A stretch of DNA of 64,000 bases from Flavobacterium tagetis (GCF_016735615.1 NZ_JAERSF010000001.1:1568997-1632996), one strand, 5' to 3'. Counted from the first letter of the stretch, positions 1 to 8,825 are shown. Notes: generated by a model not told the origin, from the letters alone. Translations and numbers: made by a program.

Positions 1-134
1 TGTCACCTTCCCGATTTTTCATCGGGACGCTCTAGCCAAAATGAGCTAATCCCCCGTTTGTTGAGAAATAGAATTCGAACTGTCACCTTCCCGATTTTTC
101 ATCGGGACGCTCTAGCCAAATGAGCTAATCCCCC
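1..134 (-). repeat. Tandem tRNA-like repeat, two 80-bp units
   Basis: Two near-identical units lie head to tail with an 80-bp period; the unit at 1-80 is cut by the window edge and has one extra A. Read on the minus strand from 134, a unit begins GGGGGATTAGCTC and continues through a D-arm (GCTC, GAGC), like tRNA-Ala/Phe starts. A strong stem CCCGA/TCGGG follows around the loop TGAAAAA, then a TTCGAAT T-loop. The 3' strand ATTTCTC near 61-67 can pair with GGGGGAT over 7 bp using G-U pairs. Against a functional tRNA: U33 is absent, the T-stem pairs poorly and the anticodon arm resembles the TCCCGA..TCGGGA palindromes found elsewhere in this window. It could be a degenerate tRNA array or a tRNA-derived repeat. 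Confidence 0.5.
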
Positions 135-238
135 AAAGTGTTAACAAATAAAGTCAATTAATTCTCAAAAAACAAATTTCGAGAAGTTTCGGATGAATTA
201 TTTTCAAAAGCGTAACTTTACCTTTAAATGTAATTTTT

Positions 239-1003
239 ATGAGCCTAGAAAATACAAACGGAAGCTTAGAAACTTCTTTTCAAAATACTGTTGCAATTGT
301 GCAATTTGGTCATCCTGCAAGTAATTCTTTTCCGCGTGAATTGTTAAATAACCTTACTGCTGAAATTAATTCTTTAAGTAGAAATGAAAATGTTTCGGTT
401 ATTATCTTAAAAAGCGAAGGAGAAAAAACGTTTTGTTCAGGAGCTTCTTTTGATGAACTTTTGAAAGTCGAAAATGAAGAACAAGGTATAGAATTCTTTT
501 CAGGGTTTGCACATTTGCTGAATGCGATGCGTAATTGCAATAAAATTATAATCGGACGTGTACAAGGAAAAGCTGTTGGTGGCGGTGTCGGAATTATTTC
601 GGCTTGCGATTATGTTTTTGCAACTTCCAAAAGTGATATAAAATTATCTGAATTAGCTATCGGAATTGGACCATTTGTAATTGAACCAGCGGTTTCTCGA
701 AAAATAGGAAAAACAGCAATGACTGAAATGACTTTAGCGGCTCATGAATGGAAATCGGCAGATTGGGCTTTTGAAAAAGGTCTTTTTTCTGTTTTATGCG
801 AAGCTGAAAATTTGGATGCTGAGGTCGAAAGTTTTGCAAAAAAGCTAAGTTCATATAATCCTGAAGCGCTTTACGAAATGAAAAAGATTATTTGGGAAGG
901 AACTGAACAATGGGAATCTCTTTTGTTTGAACGTGCTGCTATTACAGGCAAATTGGTTTTGTCTGATTTCACGAAAAATGCTTTGTTGCAGTTTAAAAAA
1001 TAG
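239..1003 (+). CDS. Enoyl-CoA hydratase/isomerase (crotonase) family protein
   Basis: This 254-aa protein has the length and motif order of a single-domain crotonase, which hydrates or isomerises acyl-CoA thioesters in the cytoplasm. CSGASFDE (about 66-73) and the glycine stretch GGGVG (114-118) match the two oxyanion-hole segments. Glu138 (in KLSELAIG) and Glu163 (in TEMTL) align by context with the two catalytic glutamates of enoyl-CoA hydratase, so catalysis is plausible. A Bacteroidota -7-like element, TAACTTTA, lies at 213-220, close to the ATG, so the 5' leader is short. Neighbours (QueD, LpxH) give no pathway, so the acyl-CoA substrate is unknown. Confidence 0.85.
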   Translation: MSLENTNGSLETSFQNTVAIVQFGHPASNSFPRELLNNLTAEINSLSRNENVSVIILKSEGEKTFCSGASFDELLKVENEEQGIEFFSGFAHLLNAMRNCNKIIIGRVQGKAVGGGVGIISACDYVFATSKSDIKLSELAIGIGPFVIEPAVSRKIGKTAMTEMTLAAHEWKSADWAFEKGLFSVLCEAENLDAEVESFAKKLSSYNPEALYEMKKIIWEGTEQWESLLFERAAITGKLVLSDFTKNALLQFKK

Positions 1004-1093
1004 GTATGATATAAGTCATTGATTTTGGAAAAATAGGAGCATAGCTTTGAAAAATGTTTTAAAATCAAATTTTCACTACATAAATTATTGAAC

Positions 1094-1270
1094 ATGACTA
1101 TTATTTCGTTAATGCAAAAAGTTGACATTGCAGAGAAAATTAAAGATGCTCCAGACAGCGGTTATCAAATTGGCGTTGTCATTGGATCTTTTATTCCGTT
1201 TCTAGTTTTGGGCGGAATTGCTTTGTGGATGTATCTTAGAGCTAAAAAAAGAGCTAAAAACGGCAATTAA
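1094..1270 (+). CDS. Small single-pass membrane protein, hypothetical
   Basis: A 58-aa protein with a polar N-terminus, one hydrophobic helix (about residues 24-44, VVIGSFIPFLVLGGIALW) and a basic tail (RAKKRAK), suggesting an N-out/C-in membrane anchor. I chose the ATG at 1094 over an in-frame TTG at 1088. It sits 90 bp after the crotonase and just before QueD, on the same strand. I do not recognise a family; the regular membrane topology and position argue that it is a real gene rather than a chance frame. Confidence 0.55.
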   Translation: MTIISLMQKVDIAEKIKDAPDSGYQIGVVIGSFIPFLVLGGIALWMYLRAKKRAKNGN

Positions 1271-1302
1271 TTTGTAAATTTGCAAGCTTAAAATAAAAAT
1301 CG

Positions 1303-1755
1303 ATGAGTAATATCAGAATTACAAAACAATTTAGTTTCGAAACCGGTCACGCTTTGTACGGTTACGACGGAAAATGCAAGAACGTTCACGGACACAGTTA
1401 TAAATTATCGGTAACAGTTATTGGTTCGCCAATTACAGACCGATCGAATGTAAAGTTCGGAATGGTGATTGACTTTTCTGATCTAAAGAAAATTGTAAAA
1501 GAAGAAATCGTCGATCAATTTGATCATGCAACTGTTTTCAATCAGACAACTCCTCATATCGAATTGGCAAATGAATTGAAAAATCGTGGACATCACGTAA
1601 TCTTAGTAGATTATCAGCCAACTAGCGAAAATATGGTGGTAGATTTTGCTGAAAGAATTAAAAATCGTCTACCTGCTGGAATTTCTCTTTTCTCACTAAA
1701 ACTTCAGGAAACAGAATCTTCTTTTGCAGAATGGTACGCAAGCGACAATATTTAA
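1303..1755 (+). CDS. queD: 6-carboxy-5,6,7,8-tetrahydropterin synthase (QueD/PTPS family)
   Basis: A 150-aa enzyme of the 6-pyruvoyl-tetrahydropterin synthase fold. In bacteria this family converts dihydroneopterin triphosphate to 6-carboxytetrahydropterin, the second step to queuosine and other 7-deazapurines. The zinc ligands are visible as His16 (ETGHAL), His29 and His31 (VHGH), with the catalytic Cys25 (GKCKNVHGH) and a conserved C-terminal Glu (LQETESS, about 136). The TSEN motif (about 107-110) is also typical. A -7 element TAAATTTG lies at 1275-1282, only 20 bp before the ATG, so the gene probably has its own promoter. No queC, queE or queF is nearby. Confidence 0.9.
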   Translation: MSNIRITKQFSFETGHALYGYDGKCKNVHGHSYKLSVTVIGSPITDRSNVKFGMVIDFSDLKKIVKEEIVDQFDHATVFNQTTPHIELANELKNRGHHVILVDYQPTSENMVVDFAERIKNRLPAGISLFSLKLQETESSFAEWYASDNI

Positions 1756-1845
1756 AAATGTAAATTCCAAATTCCAAACTCTTCGACTTCGCTCAGAGAG
1801 ACAAAAGTCTAAAATTCTAAGAAGTCTAGTAATCTAAAACTCTAA

Positions 1846-2589
1846 ATGAAAAAAATATATTTTGCCTCAGATCAGCATTTTGGTGCGCCAACTCCAGAAT
1901 TGAGTTTGCCGCGTGAAAAGAAATTCGTGGCTTGGCTTGATGAGGTTAAGGAAGATGCTGAAGCAATTTTTTTATTGGGAGATTTATTTGATTTTTGGTT
2001 TGAATATAAAACAGTTGTTCCAAAAGGTTTTGTACGCATTTTAGGCAAGCTGGCAGAAATTCGCGACAGCGGAATCCCTGTTTATTTTTTTGTCGGAAAT
2101 CATGATCTTTGGATGAATGATTATTTTGAAACCGAATTGAATATTCCGGTTTATCACGATAACAAAGAATTTACTTTTAACGGAAAGACGTTCCTGATTG
2201 GTCACGGAGACGGAAAAGGTCCTGGTGATAAAGGCTATAAAAGAATGAAAAAGGTATTTACAAATCCGTTTTCAAAATGGCTTTTCCGTTGGTTGCATCC
2301 AGATGTAGGCGTTAGTTTAGCTCAATATTTATCAGTGAAAAATAAACTGATTTCTGGTGACGAAGATGTGAAGTTTTTAGGTGAAGAAAACGAATGGCTT
2401 GTTTTATATGCCAAACGAAAACTAGAAACCAAACATTACAATTATTTCATTTTTGGACACCGCCATTTACCCATGATTATTCCGGTTGGAGAAAACTCGG
2501 AATATGTCAATCTTGGCGATTGGATCGGATATTTTACCTATGGTGTTTTTGACGGTGAGAAATTCGAACTTAAAAAATTCGAGAAGTAG
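1846..2589 (+). CDS. lpxH: UDP-2,3-diacylglucosamine diphosphatase, LpxH-type metallophosphoesterase
   Basis: A 247-aa calcineurin-like phosphoesterase. The dinuclear metal motifs appear in order: D9-x-H11 (SDQHFGA), GDLFDFW (45-51), GNHD (84-87), GHGDG (119-123) and a C-terminal GHRH (about 204-207). GDLFDFWFEY and the overall length fit the LpxH group, which removes UMP from UDP-2,3-diacylglucosamine in lipid A synthesis at the inner membrane. E. coli LpxH has GNRD where this has GNHD, so the exact substrate is slightly less certain than the fold. It follows QueD after 90 bp of low-complexity sequence containing a dispersed repeat. Confidence 0.8.
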   Translation: MKKIYFASDQHFGAPTPELSLPREKKFVAWLDEVKEDAEAIFLLGDLFDFWFEYKTVVPKGFVRILGKLAEIRDSGIPVYFFVGNHDLWMNDYFETELNIPVYHDNKEFTFNGKTFLIGHGDGKGPGDKGYKRMKKVFTNPFSKWLFRWLHPDVGVSLAQYLSVKNKLISGDEDVKFLGEENEWLVLYAKRKLETKHYNYFIFGHRHLPMIIPVGENSEYVNLGDWIGYFTYGVFDGEKFELKKFEK

Positions 2590-2593
2590 TTTA

Positions 2594-2635
2594 GTCGAAA
2601 GTCAAAAGTCGAAAGTCAAAAGTCGAAAGTCAAAA
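2594..2635. repeat. Three tandem copies of a 14-bp repeat
   Basis: The unit GTCGAAAGTCAAAA occurs three times in a row just after the lpxH stop codon, and related half-units continue to about 2680. It is a simple-sequence tract between convergent genes (lpxH on plus, the cytochrome on minus). No hairpin strong enough for a terminator is visible. Confidence 0.8.
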
Positions 2636-2690
2636 GGGTAAATTAATACGGAAAAAACTAATCAAAAGTCGGAGTCGAAAAACAAAATTT

Positions 2691-3902
2691 TTATTTTGTG
2701 CTCGTTGGGTAAATTCCGATTTTATGCGTTCGCAGAATATATTCTGAAAGCTGTTTACTATTTGAAAGCTGAAACTTAATTGCTCCAGATGCTTTTTTCG
2801 GCATGTGGCATTCTACACAATTGCTGGCCAATAACTTCTCAGGCATTATTTTTAAAGTAGTTTCTTTGTGTTTTAAACCTTGATGGCAACTCATACAGAT
2901 TTTGGAATACGAAGCCATGTTTTTAGAGGCATTTTCATGCGGATTATGGCAAGTAATGCAATCCATTTTATCACTTTTTATAAAACATTTGCTTTGTGCC
3001 ATTAAACGAAATTGATTGCCATGAACATCAAAGTTTGCGGTGTCTGTTATGCTTCTGGTTTCACGAAAGAATTCTGATAAATTATCTCCAGGTTTAAATT
3101 CAAAACGGGATTTTAGTTTCATTCCGTCATTTCCGGCGTGACATAAAGCACATGCATCTAATCTTTGCTGTCTCTTTAAAGTTTTAAAACTTGTGATGCT
3201 ATTGCCAATTTTGACATTTGGATTTTTAAGATGAAAGTCAACATGTTTTTTGGCTGGACCGTGGCATCGTTCACAGTCAATTCCGTAAACAATTGTTTCT
3301 TTTCTAATGATATCTTCAACATCCATAGACATCATATTTCTTTCATCAGAATTTTGGTTCATGCTTCGACTACTGGCATTTGAGGCGTGGCAAGAGTAAC
3401 AATCTTTTACCACCATACGGTCAAAATATGGTTTGTCTGCAGGAAAACCTGGACTTGTTGCCCAATTGTTTATGGAGTGATAAAAAGAAACTGGCAGTTC
3501 GTATGTATTATTGTCTTTCCAGTAAACTGAAGTTTGAGCGTGCTTGGTTCCAAAAACAATTTCAAATTTGTATTTAGCCGTTTCTTTACCGTTTTTATAA
3601 ACAACTTGATACAAGCTGTCTCCACGTTTTTCCATGACCAATTTGGTCTCTTTATCATAAATGAAAGTATGATTTTTAGAATCGAAATCGCCTGATACAT
3701 TTCCTAGAATTGCTGGAGAAGTTGCCTTAAAATGCGAACTTTTGAATGCCATGTCAGATTGCACTTTATGGCATTGTATACAGCTTTCTGACCCCGCATA
3801 ATCGGTTCCGCGCGGATCAATATATTCCTCTGATTTGTTGTTGCAGCTGACAAAGAGAATTGCCAGAAGTAATAAGGTAAGTAGAAATGCAGCTTTTTTC
3901 AT
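2691..3902 (-). CDS. Multiheme (seven CxxCH) c-type cytochrome lipoprotein
   Basis: A 403-aa protein with a lipoprotein signal (hydrophobic stretch then FVSC, Cys20) and seven c-heme motifs: CIQCH 41, CYSCH 168, CERCH 210, CALCH 251, CITCH 315, CMSCH 336 and CVECH 362. The long heme-free gap between the first and second motifs suggests a separate N-terminal fold. The pattern resembles the cytochrome c554/doubled-CxxCH group, which transfers electrons in the periplasm or at the outer membrane. I see no catalytic CxxCK of nitrite reductase. No partner oxidoreductase is adjacent, so the electron donor and acceptor are unknown. Confidence 0.85.
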   Translation of the reverse strand: MKKAAFLLTLLLLAILFVSCNNKSEEYIDPRGTDYAGSESCIQCHKVQSDMAFKSSHFKATSPAILGNVSGDFDSKNHTFIYDKETKLVMEKRGDSLYQVVYKNGKETAKYKFEIVFGTKHAQTSVYWKDNNTYELPVSFYHSINNWATSPGFPADKPYFDRMVVKDCYSCHASNASSRSMNQNSDERNMMSMDVEDIIRKETIVYGIDCERCHGPAKKHVDFHLKNPNVKIGNSITSFKTLKRQQRLDACALCHAGNDGMKLKSRFEFKPGDNLSEFFRETRSITDTANFDVHGNQFRLMAQSKCFIKSDKMDCITCHNPHENASKNMASYSKICMSCHQGLKHKETTLKIMPEKLLASNCVECHMPKKASGAIKFQLSNSKQLSEYILRTHKIGIYPTSTK

Positions 3903-3985
3903 TGCTGTAAATATACTTTTTTTTGAATTGAATCAAAATATATTTCAATAATGAAAAAATGCTGTTAAAATATTTAGATTGCTTC

Positions 3986-4342
3986 TTAATTCATGCCAAC
4001 TCCATAAACATATTCATCCAGTTCAATTTTAAATAAGGAACCTTCAACCAAATCTTTAATTGATTTTAATTCGGTCATGTTTACAGCCAGATCTATAGAA
4101 TTGCAAGGTGTTTTCAATAAAAACTTATGGCAGGAATATTTCATTTCGCATGCTTCACAACAAGCATTTTCTATCATGCTGTCTTCAATCAAATCGCAAA
4201 AATGATTTAACTCTTGAACTGTAAAATAAAAGCCTGTTTCTTTAAAAACCAATTGTACCTTATCTGAAATCGTGGTATTGTGATCTTTCCAGTAAAAAGC
4301 TATTCCAAAGTTATTATGATATATCTGCTCAATTTCTCTCAT
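3986..4342 (-). CDS. 118-aa protein, paralogue A (cysteine-rich)
   Basis: A small soluble protein of unknown function whose nearest relative is the next gene upstream (4439-4795). Shared blocks are IEQIY, F(Y)WK, the FYF(T/S)VQELN segment, KFLLKTP and the C-terminal end YGxGMN. This copy carries a cysteine cluster in the middle (ACCEACEMKYSCHKF, about 61-75) plus Cys80 in KTPC, which could bind a metal or be redox active. No signal peptide is present. The pair looks like a local tandem duplication, with 96 bp of AT-rich spacer between the copies. Confidence 0.7.
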   Translation of the reverse strand: MREIEQIYHNNFGIAFYWKDHNTTISDKVQLVFKETGFYFTVQELNHFCDLIEDSMIENACCEACEMKYSCHKFLLKTPCNSIDLAVNMTELKSIKDLVEGSLFKIELDEYVYGVGMN

Positions 4343-4438
4343 CGTAAATCCTTTTATTTCAACAAATATAAATATTATTTATATTAATTCTAAATAAAAA
4401 AATCATAAAAATTTGAAAAAAATATTTTGTAGCACGCT

Positions 4439-4795
4439 TTAGTTCATACCCGAACCATAGATATATTCATTGAGATTAAGTCGAAATAATGAACCGTCAA
4501 CCAAGTCTTTTATAGAATCTAATTCCATTGGTGATATTTCTAAATCTATAGCAACATATGGTGTTTTCAATAAAAATTTATCGAAGGCGCGTTTTACGCC
4601 ACGCGCATCATAATCATTATGGTCTGTGACGCAGTCTTCAATTAAATCGTGAAATTCATTTAACTCTTGAACTGAAAAATAAAAGCCCATTTGTTTAAAA
4701 AGCAACTGGATTTTATCTGATATAATTTCGTTGCCTTCTTTCCAATAAAATGAAATTCCAAAATCGTTTCGGTATATCTGCTCGATGTCTTTCAT
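4439..4795 (-). CDS. 118-aa protein, paralogue B (cysteine cluster lost)
   Basis: It has the same length and ends (IEQIYRNDFGI at the start, YGSGMN at the end) as the gene at 3986-4342, and the two are clearly homologous throughout. In the region that is cysteine-rich in the other copy this one reads CVTDHNDYDARGVKRAFDKF, leaving only one Cys, and KTPC is KTPY. The function is unknown. The retained FYFSVQELNEFHDLIED core suggests that the fold is conserved while a metal or disulfide site has been gained or lost. It precedes paralogue A and is probably co-transcribed with it. Confidence 0.7.
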   Translation of the reverse strand: MKDIEQIYRNDFGISFYWKEGNEIISDKIQLLFKQMGFYFSVQELNEFHDLIEDCVTDHNDYDARGVKRAFDKFLLKTPYVAIDLEISPMELDSIKDLVDGSLFRLNLNEYIYGSGMN

Positions 4796-4936
4796 GGCAA
4801 ATTTTTTTAGGCCACAAAGATACGCTCTGTTTGTATTAATACTTGATTAATAAAAACATAAAAAAAAGCTAAAAAATATTGCTAATTATTGATTATTAGT
4901 TTGTTATGTTGTTTGATAAAGTTCGTTTTATAAAGA

Positions 4937-5851
4937 TTATTGCAGCCAATATTGTAGTTTAGAAATAAATACTGCTTGCTGGTCAACAAATAAATAATGA
5001 GAGCAATTGTCAAGGAAAGCGAAGTGATTTTTTCCAGTTATAACTTTCATAGAATTGATTTGATCCGATGAAAAAATTCCATCATTTTTTCCGTAAATTC
5101 CATAAATAGGAACTCCAGCGGTTTTGATTTTCTTTAAAAAAGGTCTGCTATCAATGTTGTTTTGTTTTTCGTTTTGATAGAAGAGAAGCGGAGCATTTTT
5201 ATTTCGAATATTAGTTTTATAAAATTCACCAGCTTCATAATCGGCATATAGTTTTTTAGATTCTGTAGTTGGATTTGGCATTTTAAAAAAGCCGTTTTCA
5301 CCAGCAAGTTCATAACATCCTTTTCTGTATTCAGCTGAATTTTTATCTAAGTTTTCAACGATGCTTATTCTTTTCAACTGTTCAGAATCGTTACTGTATT
5401 TTTTCTTTAATGTATTTAGAATATGATCGTAAGTTTCCTGCTGCGAAAATAAAGCTCCAGCCAAAACCAAAGCGCTTACATTCTCTGGATATTTATGGGT
5501 ATAAAGTGTCGCTACCAAACCGCCAAAACTGTGGCCAAGTAAAACAGCTTTCTTTAAATGATATTTTGCATAAATTGAATTCAGATCCTGAAAAGCTTCG
5601 TCATAAGTAAACTTTGCATTAGAATCTGTTGATCTTCCTTCGCCTCTTCGATCATAAGCAATAACATAAAAACCTTGTTCAGCTAGTTTTTGAGCTGTTG
5701 TTCCTTCAAATAATGTTGCGTTGCCGCTTGGTCCGCCGTGAATAAAAATAATGGGTTTATTCTTTTCGTTTCCGTAAGTTTTAATGTAAAGATTTTGTCC
5801 GTTTACGAAAAAGGAAAATAAAAGAAATACAGAAAGAAGAAATGGCTTCAT
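4937..5851 (-). CDS. Secreted alpha/beta hydrolase, proline iminopeptidase-like
   Basis: A 304-aa alpha/beta-hydrolase with an N-terminal signal peptide (about 1-18, cleavage near VNGQ), so it is probably periplasmic. The catalytic triad reads Ser108 in GHSFGG, Asp257 in YGKNDG and His285 in NCSHYL. HGGPSG (39-44) forms the oxyanion region and DRRGEGRS follows; the HGGP signature is typical of prolyl iminopeptidase/tripeptidyl relatives. Its ATG directly abuts the stop codon of the upstream MFS gene, so the two are probably one transcript with recJ. The substrate is not deducible. Confidence 0.8.
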   Translation of the reverse strand: MKPFLLSVFLLFSFFVNGQNLYIKTYGNEKNKPIIFIHGGPSGNATLFEGTTAQKLAEQGFYVIAYDRRGEGRSTDSNAKFTYDEAFQDLNSIYAKYHLKKAVLLGHSFGGLVATLYTHKYPENVSALVLAGALFSQQETYDHILNTLKKKYSNDSEQLKRISIVENLDKNSAEYRKGCYELAGENGFFKMPNPTTESKKLYADYEAGEFYKTNIRNKNAPLLFYQNEKQNNIDSRPFLKKIKTAGVPIYGIYGKNDGIFSSDQINSMKVITGKNHFAFLDNCSHYLFVDQQAVFISKLQYWLQ

Positions 5852-7135
5852 TTACTCCAATTTATGATGTTCATCCATATCTCTTTTTAAATCTAAATTT
5901 CTAAAGGTTGGAGATTTCAATGCAGTAAAAACTACAGTTAAAAGCGTAACGCTTCCGCCAAAAACAACTGATGTTACAGCGCCCATCAACTTAGCAGTTG
6001 CACCACTTTCAAAAGCACCTAATTCGTTAGAAGATCCGACAAAAATTGAATTTACAGCACCAACACGCCCGCGCATGTGATCTGGAGTTTTAAGCTGTAA
6101 AATCGTCTGACGGATAACTACTGAAATTCCATCAGCCAACCCGCTTAGGAATAAAGCAAAAACAGAAAGCCAGAAATAAGTAGAAAGACCAAATAAAATG
6201 ATCGACAATCCGAAAACGAATATGGCGATTAAAAGTTTTTTTCCTGCATTTTTGTATAAAGGCACATAAGCCGAAACAATCATTGTAATAAAAGCACCCA
6301 CAGCAGGTGCAGCTCTTAAAATTCCGAAACCTTCAGAACCTACTTTCAAGATGTCTTGGGCGAAAACTGGCAATAATGCAACGGCCCCTCCGAAAAGTAC
6401 TGCGATCATATCTAATGATAATGCGCCAAGAACAATTTTGTTTTTAAATACAAAAGTTAAACCTTCGGTAAGACTATCTTTAATTGATTCTCCAATTTTT
6501 GGATTGATGATTGGTTTTGCGCTGATCTGCGATAAGGCGATTAAGGAAAGAATTGAGAATCCGAAAACAAGACACATTGACCAGTGAACGCCAATCCAGT
6601 TGATTGAGAATCCTGCCAATGCAGGTCCCATTACAGCTCCAATTTGCCAAACCGAACTGCTCCAAGTTGCAGCATTTGGATATACTTTTTTAGGAATAAT
6701 TAAAGATAAAAGCGAGAAGATAGTTGGTCCCATAAAAGCACGAACCAATCCGCCAAAAAATACCAAAGCATAAATAGAATATAGAATTACATTTGAAGAC
6801 CAGCCGCCAACAACTTTTGGCCAAGTCAATAAAAATAATCCAAAACTGATTACAGAAAAACCTAAAATACATTTTACCAATAATCCTTTTTTCTCTTTTT
6901 GATCGACAATATGTCCGGCAAATAAAGCCATTCCTACTGCAGGAATAACTTCCATTAAACCAATAATTCCTAAAGAAAGCGGGTTTTTAGTTAAGCTGTA
7001 AACTTCCCATTCTATTACAATAAATTGCATTGACCAGGCAAAAACCATCGCAAAACGCAATAATAAAAACACGTTGAATTCTCTGTAACGAAGCGCCTGA
7101 TACGGATCAGGTTTATTGGATTTAATTTCTTCCAT
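5852..7135 (-). CDS. MFS transporter, drug/siderophore exporter type (DHA3/EntS-like)
   Basis: A 427-aa inner-membrane protein with about 12 hydrophobic segments. FAGHIVDQKEKKGLL after the second segment matches the MFS cytoplasmic loop signature (DxxxRR/KG type), and LADGISVVIRQTILQLKTPDHMRGRV matches the second-half loop common in the MFS_3 (enterobactin exporter) group. The 5' end overlaps the 3' end of recJ by 14 bp and its stop codon abuts the hydrolase start. Operon partners do not reveal the substrate; export of a small molecule using proton-motive force is the family role. Confidence 0.8.
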   Translation of the reverse strand: MEEIKSNKPDPYQALRYREFNVFLLLRFAMVFAWSMQFIVIEWEVYSLTKNPLSLGIIGLMEVIPAVGMALFAGHIVDQKEKKGLLVKCILGFSVISFGLFLLTWPKVVGGWSSNVILYSIYALVFFGGLVRAFMGPTIFSLLSLIIPKKVYPNAATWSSSVWQIGAVMGPALAGFSINWIGVHWSMCLVFGFSILSLIALSQISAKPIINPKIGESIKDSLTEGLTFVFKNKIVLGALSLDMIAVLFGGAVALLPVFAQDILKVGSEGFGILRAAPAVGAFITMIVSAYVPLYKNAGKKLLIAIFVFGLSIILFGLSTYFWLSVFALFLSGLADGISVVIRQTILQLKTPDHMRGRVGAVNSIFVGSSNELGAFESGATAKLMGAVTSVVFGGSVTLLTVVFTALKSPTFRNLDLKRDMDEHHKLE

Positions 7136-8825
7136 CTGTTCTAATATCTTTCAGCATAAGCTGAGTTGAAATTGTACCGTTCCATTCATTTTCGGCAATT
7201 GTATAAGCCAGCTGAAACGGATTTTGATTTTTTGCTATGTTTAATTTTTTTCCGAGTCCAAAGCCAATTGCGGCAATTCCGTCGGAGTTATATTGTTTGA
7301 CGAAAAGTCTTAAATGCTCTTCTTCTGCGCCTAAAGTTTTGGCATAACCAGTATCTTTTAGATCTCTAGTCATAAAAACTGGCGTCATATTTTGCGGACC
7401 AAACGGTTCGAATTGTTTTAAAATGCGAATTAGCTTTGGGGTGATGTCTGAAAAATCAATTTCAGCATCAATTTCTATTTCAGGAGTTCGCATTTCGGGT
7501 TGAATGGTTTCCTGCACGCATTTCTCAAAAGCTTCTTTAAAAAGCTGATAGTTTTCGGCTTTCAATGTCATTCCTGCTGCATACATATGTCCTCCAAATT
7601 GTTCCAAATGTTCTGAACACGCATCTAAAGCATTATATACATCGAAACCTTTTACAGATCGGGCAGAAGCTGCATATTTGTCTCCGCTTTTGGTGAAAAC
7701 TAAAGTCGGGCGATAATAAGTTTCAATTAATCTTGATGCTACAATTCCGATAACACCTTTATGCCAATCTTCCTGAAAAACAACTGTTGAAAAACGTTCT
7801 TCTTCGTTATTTTGTAAAATTTGCTGAAAAGCTTCTTTGGTAATTTTTTTGTCTAAATCTTTTCGGTCAGCGTTGTATTGCTCAATTTCCGAAGCAAATT
7901 GCTGAGCTTGCTCAAAGTTGAATTCAGTCAATAATTCAACGGCATGATTTCCGTGTTTGATTCTTCCAGCGGCATTAATTCGAGGAGAAACAATAAAAAC
8001 AACATCGGTAATATCTAAAACTTTCTTTTTTACCTGATGAACAAGTGCTTTAATTCCAGGTCTTGGTTCGCTGTTGATGACTTTCAAACCGAAGTAAGCC
8101 AATACTCGATTTTCTCCTGTTATCGGAACAATATCTGCGGCAATTGCAGTAGCAACTAAATCCAAATACGGAACTAAATCTTCAATAGTTTCATTTCGAT
8201 TCTGACCCAAAGCCTGAATCAATTTAAAACCAACTCCGCAACCGCACAGTTCATCGTAAGGATAAGAACAGTCTTCTCTTTTTGGATCTAAAACAGCAAC
8301 AGCATCAGGAAGAAATTCTCCTGGACGGTGGTGGTCGCAAACAATAAAGTCAATGTTTTTAGCTTTCGCGTAAGCGATATGATCAATAGATTTGATTCCG
8401 CAGTCGAGAGCAATAATTAAAGAAATTCCATTATCGTCTGCGTAGTCAATTCCTTTATATGAAATTCCGTAACCTTCGTCGTAACGATCGGGAATATAAG
8501 TGGCAATATTAGGATAATGTGATTTTAAATAGGATGAAACCAAAGAAACCGCTGTTGTTCCGTCTACATCATAATCGCCAAAAACTAGAATGTTTTCTTC
8601 GTTTTGAATGGCGCGTTCAATTCGCACAACGGCTTTATCCATATCTTTCATCAAATACGGATCGTGAAGATGTTCTAAAGACGGACGAAAGAAATTCTTT
8701 GCCTCTTCAAAAGTTTCAATACCACGCTGAATCAAAAGTGTTGCTACAAAATCTTCTACATTTAAGGCTTGTGCCAAATGTTTAATTTTTTCTTCAGAAG
8801 GTTTTGGTTTTAATGTCCAACGCAT
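7122..8825 (-). CDS. recJ: Single-stranded-DNA-specific exonuclease RecJ
   Basis: A 567-aa DHH-family 5'-3' exonuclease acting in recombination and mismatch repair. Visible motifs are VFGDYDVDGT (81-90, metal-binding Asp84 and Asp86), DCG (141-143), DHH (164-166), GRIKHGNHA in the first domain and the DHHA1 domain with GVIGIVASRLIE and the GGHMYAAGMT segment. Length and domain order are standard. The ATG gives the normal N-terminus (MRWTLKP). It is the first gene of a three-gene minus-strand unit with the MFS transporter and hydrolase. Confidence 0.95.
   Translation of the reverse strand: MRWTLKPKPSEEKIKHLAQALNVEDFVATLLIQRGIETFEEAKNFFRPSLEHLHDPYLMKDMDKAVVRIERAIQNEENILVFGDYDVDGTTAVSLVSSYLKSHYPNIATYIPDRYDEGYGISYKGIDYADDNGISLIIALDCGIKSIDHIAYAKAKNIDFIVCDHHRPGEFLPDAVAVLDPKREDCSYPYDELCGCGVGFKLIQALGQNRNETIEDLVPYLDLVATAIAADIVPITGENRVLAYFGLKVINSEPRPGIKALVHQVKKKVLDITDVVFIVSPRINAAGRIKHGNHAVELLTEFNFEQAQQFASEIEQYNADRKDLDKKITKEAFQQILQNNEEERFSTVVFQEDWHKGVIGIVASRLIETYYRPTLVFTKSGDKYAASARSVKGFDVYNALDACSEHLEQFGGHMYAAGMTLKAENYQLFKEAFEKCVQETIQPEMRTPEIEIDAEIDFSDITPKLIRILKQFEPFGPQNMTPVFMTRDLKDTGYAKTLGAEEEHLRLFVKQYNSDGIAAIGFGLGKKLNIAKNQNPFQLAYTIAENEWNGTISTQLMLKDIRTDGRN

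Noticed and set aside
1..134. Possible CRISPR array
   Set aside because: The units are 80 bp with no distinct spacers between conserved repeats, and the sequence resembles a tRNA arm structure instead.
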